Assembly: GCA_905215125.1 (NCBI GenBank)
Contig: CAJMOV010000151.1
Span: 1 to 5,367 of the forward strand
DNA: 5,367 nt
DNA from: an uncultured bacterium
Lineage (GTDB): Bacteria; Bacillota; Clostridia; Oscillospirales; Butyricicoccaceae
Direction of reading: 5' to 3'
The notes under the pieces were generated by a model. That model was not told where the DNA came from, ran no database searches, and saw only the letters and a program-made list of their open reading frames with translations. The translations under genes and the position numbers were made by a program. Positions 5,267-5,367 of the stretch are shown here, one piece after another. Within the stretch, counting starts at the first letter, position 1, and every line of letters starts with the position of its first letter.

Positions 5267-5367
5267 GTATTTTAAAGGCAACCTGACAAGGGCGGCGGGG
5301 CTGCGGCTTCTGTCGCGGTCAGGGGGCGACGCAGCGAAGGTACGATGGGGATGAGCGGCCGACGCCG

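Noticed and set aside
4443..5354. Long plus-strand open frames opposite the amidohydrolase (also 3753-4442)
   Set aside because: They are shadows of the minus-strand gene, which carries all the metal-binding motifs.
5267..5367. Tail of an upstream minus-strand gene at the window edge
   Set aside because: Two minus-strand frames are open from the edge, but both read as low-complexity proline- and arginine-rich sequence without family features.

Overview
The window looks like chromosomal DNA from a GC-rich member of the Firmicutes, most likely a clostridial relative. This rests on the gene order ylxM-ffh-rpsP-khpA, strong GGAGG-type ribosome binding sites and SigA-like promoters with 17-base spacers. 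The genus cannot be told from the sequence.

Left part (about 79-2590, plus strand): a housekeeping operon for protein targeting and translation. A good promoter (79-107) is followed by ylxM (GTG start at 157), ffh (its start overlaps the ylxM stop by one base), rpsP for ribosomal protein S16, and khpA for a small KH-domain RNA-binding protein. A 169-base gap between ffh and rpsP holds an imperfect stem-loop. A 15-bp perfect hairpin after khpA closes the unit. The genes that often follow in Firmicutes (rimM, trmD, rplS) are not here.

Middle part (2631-3777): a divergent pair. On the minus strand is a small NAD(P)-binding reductase-like protein of the COG2910/YwnB type. On the plus strand is an HxlR-family regulator. 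The 194 bases between their starts hold a strong promoter for the regulator, a weaker one for the reductase, a 12-bp perfect palindrome and a second 22-base interrupted dyad. This is the usual layout for a redox- or electrophile-responsive HxlR regulator controlling an adjacent oxidoreductase. As read, the regulator has a one-base deletion in a C run near its 3' end, which destroys its last 17 codons.

Right part (3778-5237, minus strand): a 474-residue amidohydrolase of the TrzA/MtaD/SsnA-like group, convergent with the regulator and sharing a bidirectional terminator with it. Its metal ligands are present, but the residue where many deaminases have a catalytic Glu is Gln. The remaining bases to the window end are a leader region with a small dyad next to the ribosome binding site.

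No mobile element, CRISPR array, tRNA or rRNA is visible. I see no clear new multi-gene system. The points most worth a second look are the broken regulator with its two candidate operators, the unusual amidohydrolase active site, and the structured gap upstream of rpsP.
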